Shown here piece after piece: positions 1 to 4,589 of a DNA stretch of 5,978 bases (positions are counted from its first letter, which is position 1; each line of letters begins with the position of its first letter). The translations under genes and the position numbers were made by a program. The stretch is from an uncultured Alphaproteobacteria bacterium. Its GTDB lineage: Bacteria > Pseudomonadota > Alphaproteobacteria > Micropepsales > Micropepsaceae. Location: NCBI GenBank assembly GCA_937942205.1, contig CALDFO010000280.1, forward strand, positions 1 through 5,978, given 5' to 3'. The notes beneath the pieces were generated by a model. That model searched no databases and was not told the DNA's origin. It was given only the letters and a program-made list of their open reading frames with translations.

Positions 1-176
1 GCCCGGCGCAGCACCTTCTTGATCTCCAGCCGGTACACCATGGTCTGTATGGTGGTGTAGGCGGGGCGGCCCTTCTGCGGAAAGCTCTCCTGGATCTCAC
101 GGATGGCGGAGCTGCCATTGGTCCACAGCACCTCCATGATCTGCATTTCCAGCTTGCTGAGCTTGGGCTGCCGCAT
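1..176 (-). CDS. BlaI/MecI/CopY-family transcriptional repressor (N-terminal part, runs off left edge)
   Basis: Only the first 58 codons are present; the gene continues beyond position 1. The translation begins MRQPKLSKLEMQIMEVLW and continues through residues typical of the winged-helix DNA-binding domain of this family: a first helix with LEMQIMEVLW, a SAIREIQESF helix at about 23-32, then the recognition-helix segment RPAYTTIQTMVYRLE at about 37-51. The Y-T-T-(I/V)-x-T-(M/L) core is highly characteristic. Family members are dimeric repressors that are usually inactivated by proteolysis through a partner M56/BlaR1-type membrane peptidase; such a partner would be expected to the left and is not visible here. 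The ATG at 176 is supported by AGGA about 8 nt upstream. The gene follows the rhomboid gene on the same strand after 43 nt, so read-through is possible, but a separate promoter and operator-like dyad lie in that gap. Family assignment is strong; the regulated target is unknown. Confidence 0.9.
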   Translation of the reverse strand, partial: MRQPKLSKLEMQIMEVLWTNGSSAIREIQESFPQKGRPAYTTIQTMVYRLEIKKVLRR

Positions 177-183
177 GGCACAT

Positions 184-200
184 CCTACTACATCCGTAGG
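184..200 (-). promoter_or_regulatory. Candidate BlaI-type operator
   Basis: An interrupted palindrome, CCTAC-N7-GTAGG, lies 8 to 24 nt upstream of the blaI-like start. Its core TACA-TC-CGTA resembles the TACA/TGTA half-sites bound by BlaI and MecI repressors, with one mismatch in the right arm. It overlaps the ribosome binding site side of the leader and the expected transcription start of the promoter at 202-230, so a bound repressor would block initiation. This is inferred from position and resemblance only. Confidence 0.5.
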
Positions 201-201
201 C

Positions 202-230
202 AAAATAGCCCAGAACGGCTCAGTCGTCCA
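202..230 (-). promoter_or_regulatory. Candidate sigma-70-type promoter for the BlaI-like repressor
   Basis: On the minus strand a -35-like TGGACG (225-230) is separated by 17 nt from a -10-like TATTTT (202-207), each matching 4 of 6 consensus positions. The predicted start falls near 194-196, inside the operator-like dyad. The -35 overlaps the last codons of the rhomboid gene. High-GC alphaproteobacterial promoters are hard to call by eye, so this is tentative. Confidence 0.35.
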
Positions 231-945
231 GCGGGGCGCCCACCATGCGCGGCCGCAAGGAATCGAACGGCCCGCTGAGCAGCATCCCGGCGATGAAGCC
301 GCCCAGATGCGCCTGCCAGGCGATCAGCCCCTCGCTGCCGCCCAGCCCCAGCCCGGTCAGCCCCACGATCAGGTTGATGGCGGCCCAGACCCCGCTGAAC
401 ACCAGGATCGGCCGCGACCAGAGAGGGGCCAGCGGCGCCTGGCCCGGCGCCGCCCAGGGCGCCTGGCCCGGCAACATGCGAAGGGCGGCCGCCATCAGGC
501 CGGAAACCGCCCCCGACGCGCCGATGACGGGGATGGTGCTGCCCCAGTTGAGGGCGACATAGGCGCCCGCCCCGGCGACACCGCAGACCAGGAAGAAGCC
601 CAGGAACAAAAGCCCGCCATAGCGGCGCGCCACGATGGGGCCAAAGGCCAGCAGCCACAGACAGTTGATGACCAGATGGGTCCAGTCATTGTGGAGCGCC
701 ATATATGTGAGGAACGGCACAGCCCGTTCCCAGACTGTGCCAGGATCGGCCATGTGGCTTTCCAGAAAGGCACGGCTGTAGCGGGCGGGGATCAGGGCAA
801 AGGCATAGACCGCATCCTGCGCGCGCTCGGCCGGTCCCAGGACGCGGGCGGCATGGGCGGCCGCCAGCCCGCCGATCATCCAGAGCACGACGGCGGGCGC
901 GCGGAACATGGGCTGGCGCGGCGGGGCGGATTGCAGGAAAGCCAT
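220..945 (-). CDS. Rhomboid-family intramembrane serine protease
   Basis: The 241-residue product is a polytopic membrane protein with the complete rhomboid signature. Visible in order: a hydrophobic first segment at about 16-34; the H90-x-x-x-N94 motif (HNDWTHLVINCLW at 85-97), which supplies the oxyanion-stabilising residues; the catalytic G-x-S-G at 142-145 with nucleophile Ser144; and the catalytic His213 in AWQAHLGGFIAG. Spacing matches active rhomboids such as GlpG (H150, N154, S201, H254), so the protein should be catalytically competent, cleaving transmembrane substrates in the inner membrane. The substrate cannot be deduced. A Pro/Ala/Gly-rich linker at about 159-175 between the Ser and His helices contains a small tandem repeat. 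The ATG at 945 has AGAGG about 5 nt upstream. A BlaI-type repressor follows on the same strand after 43 nt. The N-terminus lacks an extra cytoplasmic domain, typical of the minimal bacterial form. Confidence 0.92.
   Translation of the reverse strand: MAFLQSAPPRQPMFRAPAVVLWMIGGLAAAHAARVLGPAERAQDAVYAFALIPARYSRAFLESHMADPGTVWERAVPFLTYMALHNDWTHLVINCLWLLAFGPIVARRYGGLLFLGFFLVCGVAGAGAYVALNWGSTIPVIGASGAVSGLMAAALRMLPGQAPWAAPGQAPLAPLWSRPILVFSGVWAAINLIVGLTGLGLGGSEGLIAWQAHLGGFIAGMLLSGPFDSLRPRMVGAPLDD
434..472. repeat. Short tandem duplication inside the rhomboid gene
   Basis: The 15-mer GGCGCCTGGCCCGGC occurs at 434-448 and again at 458-472, a 24-nt period. In the protein this gives two PGQAP-containing octads in the linker between the catalytic Ser and His helices. 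The reading frame is kept, so it looks like a tolerated in-frame duplication in a loop. Confidence 0.6.
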
Positions 946-1142
946 GCCGCCTCTTTAAGGGGGTTCGCGGTCCAGGCCAACAGGCCGTCCCTGTCCCGGC
1001 GCGATGTGCCGGGCTGACACAAACCGCCGTGTTCCACGGCCGCGCCGGCACAGCCCGAACGCCCCGCACCGATGGCCCAATCCGGGATCAGGGGCGCCAA
1101 GCAAGCGGGCCTTCGGCGCGAAACCCGGCCCGCGCGACCCAT

Positions 1143-1168
1143 GGAAATCCCGCATTACCGGGCTTTCC
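1143..1168. repeat. Inverted repeat upstream of hfaA
   Basis: GGAAATCCCG (1143-1152) and CGGGCTTTCC (1159-1168) form a dyad with 9 of 10 positions paired and a 6-nt loop. It lies about 100 nt upstream of the hfaA start. It is not followed by a T-run in either direction, so it is more likely an operator or leader hairpin than a terminator. Function is unknown. Confidence 0.5.
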
Positions 1169-1257
1169 GAGCCGCCGCCGTACCAGCCCGGCACAGCCGA
1201 TTCCTAACGGCGATTAAGACCTGGCATGGCGGTTGCTCTGCTCCGGGCAACAGATTT

Positions 1258-1262
1258 GGAAG
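1258..1262 (+). promoter_or_regulatory. Ribosome binding site that decides the hfaA start
   Basis: GGAAG lies 8 nt before the ATG at 1271. An upstream in-frame ATG at 1226 would add 15 residues including Asp and Glu ahead of the signal peptide and has no such site, so 1271 is preferred. Confidence 0.65.
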
Positions 1263-1270
1263 CCATAGCC

Positions 1271-1666
1271 ATGACCCAGACCCGCAAACTGATCGGCCTT
1301 GTTGTCCTTGCCCTTGGCGCCGCCACCGCGGCCCAGGCGGGCGATTGGACCAATTCGGCCATGTACAACGGCTATGGCGCCTATACCCAAAACCAGGCCT
1401 CCAACTATTCGGTCCGCGACGGCAACGGCAACCTGACCCGCGTGGACGGCCAGTTCCAGTCCTCGATCTACTCCAACAACAACGGCGCCCAGTATGCCGG
1501 CGCCGGAGTTGGCACGGGGGGTGCAGGATCGGCTTACGGACAGGCCACGGCGATCGGCAACCAGCTCAGCGTCGTCGTGATCGGTTCGCGCAACACCACG
1601 GTTATCGACTCGACGCAGATCAACAACGGAAATCAGACGGCGACCGCCGAACTGAATACGCACTAA
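1271..1666 (+). CDS. hfaA: Holdfast anchoring protein HfaA (secreted curlin-like protein)
   Basis: The 131-residue product starts with a classical Sec signal peptide: basic MTQTRK, a hydrophobic core at about 7-21, and an A-Q-A cleavage site after residue 23. The mature part is Asn/Gln/Gly/Ser/Thr-rich with no Cys. It ends in a curlin-like stretch: QATAIGN at 91-97, then alternating beta-strand residues, then STQINNGNQTA at about 114-124. In Caulobacter, HfaA is a small CsgA-like protein that multimerises at the outer surface and, with HfaB and HfaD, anchors the polysaccharide holdfast to the cell pole. The identification rests on this composition, size, conserved-looking C-terminal motif and position directly before a CsgG-like hfaB. 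The stop is 27 nt before hfaB, implying one transcript. A generic curli-type subunit is the main alternative. Regulation is likely from the upstream 946-1257 region, but no promoter was identified with confidence. Confidence 0.8.
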   Translation: MTQTRKLIGLVVLALGAATAAQAGDWTNSAMYNGYGAYTQNQASNYSVRDGNGNLTRVDGQFQSSIYSNNNGAQYAGAGVGTGGAGSAYGQATAIGNQLSVVVIGSRNTTVIDSTQINNGNQTATAELNTH

Positions 1667-1693
1667 GACGAAAGAAGAAGGGAAGCCCCTCCC

Positions 1694-2785
1694 ATGACTC
1701 GCCGCGGACGTAAACATCTGATCAAGCCCCTGGTCCTGCTGCTGGCAGCCGTCGGCCTGGAAGGGTGCATCAGCCCCACGCCCAACGAGATCGGCCGCTA
1801 CACCGCGCCGATCGGCGGGGCCCCGGTGATCTCCAACGAGACCCCCTATTCGGCCGCCCTGCGTTGCATGGGCGCCTATGTCCGCCAGCGCCCGGTGCGG
1901 ATCGCGGTCGGCCAGATCGCCGACTATACCGGCAAGACCGAAGCCGACGGCTCGGGCCGCAAGGTCACCGCCGGCGCCGCCCTGATGGCGATGAGCGCCC
2001 TGAACAAGGCGGGCGTGCACATGGTCGAGCGCTTCGACACCTCGGTCGCCGAGATGGAGCTGAAATACGCCAACAACAAGCTGATCGGCGACGACAAGGT
2101 GCCGGTGCCGCAGCCCGGCGACTATCGCCGCATCCTGTCCGGCTCGATCCCCGGCTCCGACTATTACATCGTGGGCGGCATCACCGAGCTGAACTTCAAC
2201 ATCCGCTCGCAGAACGCCAACGGCAATGGCGGCGGCACGGCGACCAACGCCACCACCGGCACCGCCTCGGGCAGCCTGTATGTGATGAATGTCGGCCTGG
2301 ACATGCGCCTGGTCAACACCAACACGCTGGAGGTCGCCGACGTGATCTCCTACCAGAAGCAGATCATCGGCCGTCAGGTTTCGGCCGGCGTGTTCGACTT
2401 CCTGGGCACCAACTTCTTCGACATCAGCATCGGGGAAAGCGCCCTGGAGCCGGTGCAGCTGGCGGTGCGCTCCACCATCGAGCGCGCGGTGCTGGAGATG
2501 ATCACCCGCGTCTATCGCGCCCCGGGCGCCTGCGCCATCCCGCTGGGCACCGACAACGACCCGCTGCGCGACTATGGCGAGCGTCCCTATTATCCGCAGG
2601 CCGTGGCCTATGCGCCCCAGCCCTATCCGCAGCCTTATGCGCCGCAGCCTTACCCGCAGCCCTATTACGCGCCGCCGGCTCCGGTCTATGCGGGCGGCTA
2701 TGGCGACCGCGGCCGCATGGCCCCCTACCGCAGCTATACCGGCGGCGACGCCATGGGCGATCCCCGGCTTCGCGGCGGCCTCTAA
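1694..2785 (+). CDS. hfaB: Holdfast anchoring protein HfaB (CsgG-family outer-membrane secretion lipoprotein)
   Basis: The 363-residue product has a lipoprotein signal ending L22-E23-G24-C25; Ile at +2 fits outer-membrane sorting, while Glu at -2 is unusual. The middle aligns by eye with CsgG: RIAVGQIADYTGK at about 69-81, ALMAMSAL, MVERFDTS, a GSDYYIVGGITELNFNI strand, MNVGLDMRLVNTNTLEV at 198-214, and VSAGVFDFL at 229-237 (CsgG has VQAGVFRFI). CsgG forms a nonameric outer-membrane pore that exports curlin subunits; HfaB is expected to do so for HfaA and HfaD. A Gly/Asn/Thr-rich stretch at 174-194 probably lies in the membrane hairpin region. The C-terminal tail (about 299-345) is Tyr/Pro/Gln-rich with an APQPYPQPY duplication. 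Two mature Cys besides the lipidated one are seen at 58 and 280. An AGAAGGGAAG purine run about 8-10 nt before the ATG at 1694 serves as ribosome binding site. hfaD follows after 49 nt. Confidence 0.9.
   Translation: MTRRGRKHLIKPLVLLLAAVGLEGCISPTPNEIGRYTAPIGGAPVISNETPYSAALRCMGAYVRQRPVRIAVGQIADYTGKTEADGSGRKVTAGAALMAMSALNKAGVHMVERFDTSVAEMELKYANNKLIGDDKVPVPQPGDYRRILSGSIPGSDYYIVGGITELNFNIRSQNANGNGGGTATNATTGTASGSLYVMNVGLDMRLVNTNTLEVADVISYQKQIIGRQVSAGVFDFLGTNFFDISIGESALEPVQLAVRSTIERAVLEMITRVYRAPGACAIPLGTDNDPLRDYGERPYYPQAVAYAPQPYPQPYAPQPYPQPYYAPPAPVYAGGYGDRGRMAPYRSYTGGDAMGDPRLRGGL
2612..2665 (+). repeat. Tandem 27-nt repeat encoding APQPYPQPY twice in the HfaB tail
   Basis: HfaB residues 307-315 and 316-324 are identical (APQPYPQPY), but four of the nine codons differ synonymously (CCC/CCG, CCC/CCT, TAT/TAC, CCT/CCC). 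The peptide repeat is therefore not a fresh copy; it appears to have been retained at the protein level. Confidence 0.8.
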
Positions 2786-2834
2786 ACCCTCAGACCCGAA
2801 CCAGACTTAAAACCAGATACCCAGGAGTTTCATC

Positions 2835-3548
2835 ATGATCCGCTTCAAGAGCCTTCTCGCCGCCTCCGCCCTGGTCGCCTTTTCGGCCACCGCCACCCTG
2901 GCGGGCGGCGTTGGCAACAGCTACGGCGCCAACTGGCTGGACGGCTATTCGTCCCAGAACCCCACCGGCAGCGACATCATCAACGGTCAGATCAACCTGC
3001 AGACCAACTGGTCGAATCTGATGGGCGTGGTGGACACGGTGGGCGGCGACGTGGTGGCCCAGGGCGCCGCGGCCGGCAACATGGTGGACATCACCACCAT
3101 GAACGACACCCGCGTCCTCAACAACCAGTTCGTCGACTCCAAGGCCACCATCGGCTCCAATGTGGCGCTGGACGCCAACAATGTCTGGGGCAGCGTGGGC
3201 GTGAACAACCAGGCCTTCTGTAACGGCGCCAGCGTCTCGACCGACCCGGTGGTGACGGCGGTGAAGTCGAACCAGGAATGCTATGCCAAGGACCCCTTTG
3301 TCGGGACCGACGCCATCGCCACCAACATCGCCGGCAACGCGGTGTTCCAGGGCTCGGCGCTGGGCAACACGTTCCAGGCCGACTCCAACGCGCCCAACTT
3401 CCCGGTCTTCAACCGCCAGCTCAACGCCTCGGGCACCATCTCCAACATGAATGTGGCGGCCTATAATGTCGGCGGCACGGTGGGCATGTCGTCCAGCGCC
3501 ATCGGCAACACCGCCCAGATCATCCACTACAACACCGGCGGGCACTGA
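2835..3548 (+). CDS. hfaD: Holdfast anchoring protein HfaD (secreted, curlin-like, internally duplicated)
   Basis: The 237-residue product begins with a Sec signal peptide (MIRFKSLLAASALVAF and onward) with probable cleavage after T-L-A at residue 23. The mature chain is rich in Asn, Gly, Ala, Val, Ser and Thr, like surface beta-fibre proteins. It has an internal duplication: residues 72-127 resemble 168-222, both opening with QG(A/S)A(A/L)GN and later sharing an ATIGSNVALDANN / GTISNMNVAAYN block. A third copy of the opening, SSSAIGN, lies at 219-225. Two Cys at 129 and 149 lie between the duplicated units and could form a disulfide. AGGAG sits 7 nt before the ATG at 2835, a strong ribosome binding site. 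In Caulobacter, HfaD with HfaA forms high-molecular-weight surface assemblies that depend on HfaB. The name rests mainly on gene order and this composition; another curlin-like client of HfaB is possible. The operon terminates just downstream. Confidence 0.72.
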   Translation: MIRFKSLLAASALVAFSATATLAGGVGNSYGANWLDGYSSQNPTGSDIINGQINLQTNWSNLMGVVDTVGGDVVAQGAAAGNMVDITTMNDTRVLNNQFVDSKATIGSNVALDANNVWGSVGVNNQAFCNGASVSTDPVVTAVKSNQECYAKDPFVGTDAIATNIAGNAVFQGSALGNTFQADSNAPNFPVFNRQLNASGTISNMNVAAYNVGGTVGMSSSAIGNTAQIIHYNTGGH

Positions 3549-3559
3549 TTTCCCGGTTG

Positions 3560-3596
3560 CTCCGGAATTCTTAGGGGCAAAATAAGAGTTCCGGAG
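3560..3596 (+). other. Long hairpin immediately after hfaD
   Basis: CTCCGGAATTCTTA (3560-3573) pairs with TAAGAGTTCCGGAG (3583-3596): 13 Watson-Crick pairs plus one U-G wobble, with a 9-nt loop. It begins 11 nt after the hfaD stop and ends 3 nt before the terminator stem. It has no T-tract of its own, so it is better read as a 3'-end structure protecting or shaping the hfa mRNA than as an independent terminator. Confidence 0.75.
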
Positions 3597-3599
3597 TTG

Positions 3600-3637
3600 G
3601 GACGGGCGCGGAGCGACACGCGCCCGTCCTGTTTTTT
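3600..3637 (+). terminator. Intrinsic terminator of the hfa operon
   Basis: A perfect 11-bp GC-rich stem, GGACGGGCGCG (3600-3610) with CGCGCCCGTCC (3619-3629), carries an 8-nt loop and is followed by TG and six T residues (3632-3637). This is a classical rho-independent terminator, 51 nt after the hfaD stop. Confidence 0.9.
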
Positions 3638-3642
3638 ATTGA

Positions 3643-3816
3643 CCCCCATCCGTCGCAGCTCAGGTCTGCTCCGCAGACACTTCGCTGCGCTGTTCGGTAC
3701 GCTGCCGCTACCGAACTCCCCCGCCAACGGCTTCGCCATGCGGGGGAAGGAAGCCAGAGAAGGGCTGAGGCGCGTACCGCGCCGAAGGGGAGAATGGCCT
3801 CTGGAATTCCTGGTTA
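3643..3816. repeat. Hairpin-rich extragenic element, probably a dispersed repeat
   Basis: This gene-free stretch contains five closely packed inverted repeats: GTCTGC/GCAGAC at 3664-3678 (3-nt loop); GTTCGGTA/TACCGAAC at 3692-3716; TCCCCCGC/GCGGGGGA at 3717-3747, abutting the previous one; GGCGCG/CGCGCC at 3769-3783 (3-nt loop); and an enclosing pairing of CCAGAG 3754-3759 with CTCTGG 3799-3804. The wording CCCCCATCCG... TCCCCCGC...GCGGGGGAAGGAAG resembles intergenic repeats I recall in many alphaproteobacterial genomes, but a second copy cannot be seen in this window. It does not encode a credible protein. It separates the hfa operon from the next gene. Confidence 0.55.
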
Positions 3817-3831
3817 CGTAGTTTTCCCCTT

Positions 3832-3860
3832 TTGCAGGTTGTGGCCTTTTGCGATATGGA
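3832..3860 (+). promoter_or_regulatory. Weak candidate promoter for the oxygenase gene
   Basis: TTGCAG (3832-3837) and TATGGA (3855-3860) are spaced by 17 nt. If used, transcription would begin at or very near the ATG at 3867, giving a leaderless or nearly leaderless mRNA, which would suit the poor ribosome binding site there. The -10 match is weak and the call is tentative. Confidence 0.25.
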
Positions 3861-3866
3861 ACCGCC

Positions 3867-4514
3867 ATGACTACCCAGCCCATTGACCTGGAAGCCTTCG
3901 AGGCCGCGCCCGTGGCGCGCGAGCCGTTCGCCTATGCCATGGTGCCCCATTTCGTGAAGGCCGGGGCGATGGCGGCGATCAACGCCGACTATCCGCTGGT
4001 CATCCATCCCGGCAGCTTCCCGCTGCCCACCCTGAAATACGGCCCGGCCTTCGCGGCGCTGATCGCGGCGATCCAGGGGCCGGACTTCACCCGCCTGGTG
4101 GAAAAGAAGCTGGGCGTGGACCTGGGCGGGCGGCCCACCATGGTGACGGCGCGCGGCGTCTCGGCGGCGCGGGACGGGCAGATTCACACCGACTCCCGTA
4201 CCAAGCTGATCACCGTGCTGATCTATATGAACAACGCCTGGGAGGCCAAGACCGGCCGCCTGCGCCTGCTGCGCGGCCCCGGAAATCTGGAAGACGTGAT
4301 CGCCGAAGTGCCGCCGGAAGAAGGCACCATGCTGATTTTCCAGAACGCGCCCAATGCCTGGCACGGCTTTCACGCCTTTGAAGGCCCGCGCCGGGTCATC
4401 CAGCTCAACTGGGTGACCGGCATGGATGTGGTGCGGCGCGAACAGTTCCGTCACCGCGTCAGCGCCTTCTTCAAGCGGCTGCGTGGGCGAGGAGCGGCAT
4501 CCGAAAGGATGTGA
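3867..4514 (+). CDS. 2-oxoglutarate/Fe(II)-dependent oxygenase-like protein
   Basis: The 215-residue product has no signal peptide or membrane segment, so it is predicted cytoplasmic. The double-stranded beta-helix signature is visible: H107-T-D109 (the HxD iron ligands, in GQIHTDSRTKLITVLIYMNN), a G-R-L-R-L-L strand after it, P-E-E-G-T-M-L-I-F preceding the distal iron ligand H166 in NAWHGF, and R176 ten residues later (R-R-V-I-Q-L-N-W) as the expected 2-oxoglutarate-binding Arg. All ligands are present, so it should be active. Prolyl-4-hydroxylase-like relatives hydroxylate amino-acid or peptide substrates, but the substrate here is unknown. The ATG at 3867 is chosen because MTTQPIDLEAF looks like a native N-terminus; an upstream TTG at 3849 would add MRYGTA and has no better ribosome binding site. 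The C-terminus is basic (RHRVSAFFKRLRGRG). It is likely monocistronic, isolated by the hfa terminator on the left and convergent with the next gene. Confidence 0.8.
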   Translation: MTTQPIDLEAFEAAPVAREPFAYAMVPHFVKAGAMAAINADYPLVIHPGSFPLPTLKYGPAFAALIAAIQGPDFTRLVEKKLGVDLGGRPTMVTARGVSAARDGQIHTDSRTKLITVLIYMNNAWEAKTGRLRLLRGPGNLEDVIAEVPPEEGTMLIFQNAPNAWHGFHAFEGPRRVIQLNWVTGMDVVRREQFRHRVSAFFKRLRGRGAASERM

Positions 4515-4583
4515 GTACGTCCGGTGGACGTGCGAAAGCGACGAGCGCCCGGAGCCAAAGCGACGGGCTGGCCTGCACCAGCC
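4498..4583. other. Hairpins at the convergent gene junction
   Basis: Three small stems occupy the junction: CATCC-GAAA-GGATG at 4498-4511, ending one base before the oxygenase stop codon and with a GNRA-type loop; ACGTCC/GGACGT at 4517-4531 with a 3-nt loop; and GGCTGG/CCAGCC at 4566-4583 with a 6-nt loop. None is followed by a T-run on either strand. They may cause weak or factor-assisted termination or stabilise the 3' ends, but no clear intrinsic terminator is present. Confidence 0.45.
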
Positions 4584-4589
4584 GATCAA

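Larger units (their letters stand above)
946..1270. other. Divergent intergenic region between the rhomboid gene and hfaA
   Basis: No convincing gene is seen in these 325 nt; the open frames here have no recognisable protein character and no good ribosome binding site. The region should hold the promoters of both the rhomboid gene (leftward) and the hfa operon (rightward). It carries several inverted repeats: CCCGGC/GCCGGG at 995-1013 (7-nt loop), GCCGTG/CACGGC at 1026-1040 (3-nt loop), GCGGGCC/GGCCCGC at 1105-1133 (15-nt spacer), and a longer one at 1143-1168 listed separately. I could not identify a confident -35/-10 pair for hfaA. A weak CtrA-like pair, CTAA-N6-TTAA at 1204-1217, has the wrong spacing. 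Confidence 0.6.

Noticed and set aside
103..1017. Long plus-strand open frame opposite the rhomboid gene
   Set aside because: The translation is Arg/Gln/Pro/Asp-rich low-complexity with no domain, as expected for the complement of a high-GC gene; the minus strand encodes a complete rhomboid active site.
1204..1217. CtrA-like site CTAA-N6-TTAA upstream of hfaA
   Set aside because: The consensus is TTAA-N7-TTAA; here the spacing is 6 and the first half has a mismatch, so it is too weak to annotate.
1226..1270. Upstream ATG giving a longer HfaA
   Set aside because: The extension contains acidic residues in front of an otherwise perfect signal peptide and lacks the ribosome binding site seen before 1271.
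1765..2838. Long plus-strand open frame overlapping hfaB in another phase
   Set aside because: It is an Arg/His/Gly-rich shadow of hfaB, has no ribosome binding site and would exclude a clear CsgG-family protein.
3643..3816. CRISPR array or tRNA as explanation of the palindrome cluster
   Set aside because: There are no equal-length direct repeats with spacers and no cloverleaf or T-loop signature; the palindromes differ in sequence from each other.
3867..4514. EpmC-like EF-P hydroxylase because of proximity to epmB
   Set aside because: EpmC is not a typical HxD-type 2OG oxygenase as far as I know, and the genes are convergent rather than co-transcribed, so proximity is not evidence.
4566..4583. 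Intrinsic terminator between the oxygenase gene and epmB
   Set aside because: The stem is only 6 bp and no T-run follows on either strand.
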